This document shows positions 61,261 to 64,000 of a stretch of DNA of 64,000 nucleotides, one piece after another; the first letter of the stretch is position 1; every line of letters starts with the position of its first letter. A program made the translations under genes and the position numbers. The notes beneath the pieces were generated by a model. The model was not told the origin of the DNA, did no database searches, and was given only the letters and a program-made list of their open reading frames with translations. This stretch comes from Hippophae tibetana (Eukaryota > Streptophyta > Magnoliopsida > Rosales > Elaeagnaceae): NCBI GenBank assembly GCA_037013495.1, contig CM072801.1, positions 18,343,501 to 18,407,500 of the forward strand, in the 5' to 3' direction.

Positions 61261-61960
61261 TTGGAGTTGAGAATGATCACGAATCCTTTTTACAAGCCAT
61301 GAGTTGCAAAGAATCTGAATTTTGGTACAATGCTATAAAAGATGAGATGCATTCCATGAAGAGTAATGGAGTTTGAAATCTAGTTGAGTCATATAATGGT
61401 GCAAAAACCATTGGATGTAAATAGATCTTTAAGATAAAGAAAGACTCGTTGGGAAACATTGAAAGATACAAGGCCTCATTAGTTGCTAAGGGATTCACTC
61501 AGAAAGACTCGCACACCATATTGGCATTAGCAGTCCATTTTGATCTTGAGATGCAACAAATGGATGTGAAAACAACATTTCTCGATGAAGATCTAGAAAA
61601 AGAGGTTTATATGAAACAATCTGAAGGATTTATTTCTAGTGATGGTGAGTATTTGGTTTGTAAGCTTAATAAATCCATATACGGACTAAAATAAGCATAC
61701 TGGTAATGTTATTATAAATTTCATGACGTAATTTCTTCATTCAGATATGTTGAAAACCCCATGGATCAATGTATACACCAAACGATTAGTGGGAGTAAGA
61801 TGTTTTTTGATTTTATACGTTGATCACGTTTTGCTTGCAACCAATGATAAGGGTTTGCTACACGAGGTAAAACAATTCCTATCTAAAAATTTTGATATCA
61901 AGGATATGGGTGAGGCATCTTATGTCATTGGCATTAAGATCTATAGAGACAAACTTTGAG
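61261..61960 (+). pseudogene. Copia reverse transcriptase
   Basis: MSCKESEFWYNAIKDEMHSM, then ERYKASLVAKGFTQ, MDVKTTFLDEDLEKEVYMKQ and KLNKSIYGLK. The catalytic site is YVDHVLLATND, so the second Asp is His and the enzyme is dead. There is a frameshift near 61745, and DMGEASYVIGIKI follows. Confidence 0.9.
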
Positions 61961-62792
61961 GCATCTTGGTTTTATCTCAGGAAACTTATATCAATAATTT
62001 TTTAGAGAGATTTCTAATGAAATATTATTCACCAAGTGTTGCTCTCATTGTGAAGGCCAATAAGTTCAATTTGGACCAATGCCCAAGGAATGATTTTGAA
62101 AGAGAATGAATAAAGAACATTCCATATGATTCTACTGTTGGAACCCTAATGTATGCTCAAGTTGGCACAAGGCTTAACATTGCATTTGATGTTGGAATAT
62201 TGGGATGATATTAGAGTAATTTAGGTTTGGACCACTAGAGAGTTGCTAAGAAAGTGATAAGGTATCTTCAAGGAACCAATGACGATATGCTAATGTATAG
62301 TAAAACCAATGATATGGAAGTAATTGGCTACTCCGGTGCATACTTTGCTAGTTGTGTTGATTCACGCAAATCAACATATGGTTACAATTTCATGCTTACC
62401 GTTGGAGTTGTGCCTTGGAGGAGTGTGAAGAAGCCCTTGATTGCTAATTCCACTATAGAGGCCGAGTTTATGTCATGTTTTAAGGCCACATCACATGGTG
62501 TATGGTTGAAGAGTTTCATTTCCAGGCTTAAAGTAATTGACTCTATTTCTAGGTCATTGAGATTGTACAGTAACAACTCAGCTGTTGTGTTTATGGCTAA
62601 GAACAAGAGTGGTAGTCATAGTGAGCACATCGATATCAAATACTTGACCATAAGAGAATGTATTAAGGAAAAGAAATTGGTCATTGAGCATGTTAGCACT
62701 GAGTTTATGATTGTTGATCCTTAGACTAAGGGTATGCCACCATTGAAATTTAAGGATCATGTAGAGAAAATAGGAATTGATTCTATTTTGTA
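61961..62792 (+). pseudogene. Copia RNase H
   Basis: The segment 62254-62724 is open: MIRYLQGTND, VIGYSGAYFASCVDSRKSTYG, then PWRSVKKPLIANSTIEAEFM, HIDIKYLTIRECIKEKKLVI and STEFMIVDP. After a stop it reaches TKGMPPLKFKDHVEKIGI and ends near 62792. The family pattern is GYSDADFAGC; here the first Asp is Gly, so RNase H is also damaged. Confidence 0.9.
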
Positions 62793-63082
62793 AAGGTATA
62801 TATACAGTTTATTATTGAAACTCTTATATATTATTTTCTCATATTCATGTGCACTTTAATTTATTTGAGAAAATATATTTTGTATAGGACCAAGAATAAA
62901 TATAAGATTTATTCATTAAGTTTTGTTACCATATAATTTTAATACTTGGAGAAACTAACAACATTGTAATACATGGAAGATAATACTTACTCTTAGAGGA
63001 CCTATCGCCATGATTCATGTAATTATTTCTTAAGAAAGATAATCGATGAGAATAAGTTGAACATTTAAACCAAGTGAAAGAA

Positions 63083-63420
63083 TGTAACTGATTCGTCTGT
63101 TCTCCAATTTTTTATTTTCAATTCGTTTTTCTTTAATGGATTATTTAAGTGTGGTCCAAACATTTCTTCCATTAAATAGTCATAACTCATCGATTATGGC
63201 TGAAAGTTGGTAACGGTGTCAATGTTTTGATGGGAATCACGACTATAAAATGGGTGTTATGGTCCCTAAGCTCAACACACAATTCCAATGTAATACATCA
63301 TCTATTTGAGTGATGTTAAGAGCTTAAAAGTTCAACACAAAGAGCAAATCAATGTTGATCAGTTTAGAGCTTTAAAAACAATTTTAATGATTAGAGGTAA
63401 GATCAATGATTGGAGGTAAG
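63083..63420 (+). repeat. Possible 3' LTR of the third Copia element
   Basis: CCAAGTGAAAGAATG, a decayed form of the common CCAAGTGGGAGAATG polypurine tract, precedes TGTAACTGATTCG at 63083. A TATA-like ACTATAAAATGGG occurs near 63242. No partner LTR is in the window, so the end is a guess. The stretch 63421-64000 is AT-rich with nothing recognised. Confidence 0.4.
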
Positions 63421-64000
63421 ATCTTTACTTTATTTGTTTTCGATCCCTTTAATTTATTTATTCGTTACTTAAGTCGATTAATTTATGCTCACATAATATA
63501 AAAGAAAATAGTGGTATTTCACGAATTTAACCCATTAATTTTATTGATCAAAATTAATGTAATTTAGTCTTTTTAGATATTTAAGTCATTTTTTACTAAA
63601 TTTATTTTCCATTTTAACCTCTCCTCTAAATCTAAGTATTCGTACCAAAGTTTGACTAATCATACTTCAATATTAACCCAACTATAAACTCAAGCCATGA
63701 ATCAAAAGATATGAACTCAAAAACAGAACAAAATAAAGTCACCTATAAATATAAATCCCAAAAGAAAATCAAAAGAATAACAAAGATAAAGAATGAAGCT
63801 CTAGAACATAGTTAATCATGATTATGATCGCACTCCTTTATTCTTTGCGAAATTTAAATATTTTTTAATCGAGATCTTTCGCAGAAAAAACTTACAGAAG
63901 AAAGAGCGCAAAGTCCTAGCTATAATTGCCTAGTACTTATAAAATATAATAAACCTCGATCTAAATTTTGTGATATAATTTCAATTCTAGAGCGAGTTTT

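Larger units (their letters stand above)
59880..62792 (+). mobile_element. Third Copia element, integrase to RNase H, degenerate
   Basis: Pre-integrase and integrase (59880-60840), linker (60841-61260), RT (61261-61960) and RNase H (61961-62792) lie in order with many stops. No gag, protease or 5' LTR was found, so it is 5'-truncated. Confidence 0.9.

Noticed and set aside
1..64000. tRNA or rRNA genes, organelle DNA inserts, endogenous pararetrovirus
   Set aside because: I found no tRNA-like arms, rRNA segments, plastid genes or pararetrovirus coat or movement motifs. All RT pieces are of Copia or Gypsy type.

Overview
The window is plant nuclear DNA, almost certainly from a eudicot. It is AT-rich, has GT-AG introns, and holds one intact host gene followed by about 57 kb of nested and decayed LTR retrotransposons. 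The species cannot be told from the sequence alone.

Region 1 (about 1-7,240, minus strand): a complete nine-exon gene for a SWI3C-type subunit of the SWI/SNF chromatin-remodelling complex (SWIRM, ZZ-like zinc finger, SANT, C-terminal coiled coil). The reading frame stays open across all eight splice junctions and gives an 800-residue protein. A GA/CT microsatellite lies in its putative 5' leader and a TATA box sits near 7,230.

Region 2 (about 7,387-13,418, minus): a Ty1/Copia element with both LTRs and degenerate gag, protease, integrase, RT and RNase H. Its 3' LTR ends about 150 bp upstream of the SWI3C TATA box, in the same orientation, and keeps its own TATA box. Region 3 (about 15,373-20,000, plus): an Athila-like Ty3/Gypsy relic with an LTR rich in CACGTG motifs, a gag piece, and a piece of the plant-transposon-protein ORF typical of such elements. 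A CACTA-like end may follow at 20,818.

Region 4 (21,650-35,286, plus): a Tat-type Ty3/Gypsy element bounded by a perfect 5-bp target duplication (CTTAT). It has a PBS, gag, protease, RT, RNase H and integrase in order, then tandem repeats and a second coding region on the opposite strand (about 28,540-32,011). A foreign LTR-like block at about 32,046-34,018 sits inside it. Region 5 (35,292-38,265) is single-copy-looking DNA without a recognisable gene.

Region 6 (38,473-56,342): a chromovirus-like Ty3/Gypsy element whose 3' LTR is split by an 11.6-kb insertion. The insertion is a non-coding LTR element (LARD-like) with three LTR copies, a stray piece of the chromovirus LTR between copies two and three, and an Athila-like LTR nested in its interior. 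CACTA-like subterminal repeats flank the whole nest. Region 7 (56,930-63,420, plus): two decayed Copia elements. No tRNA, rRNA, CRISPR or bacterial feature was seen. Nothing here is a convincing new biological system. The most informative observations are the antisense coding strand of the Tat element, the three-LTR chimera, and the LTR promoter next to SWI3C.
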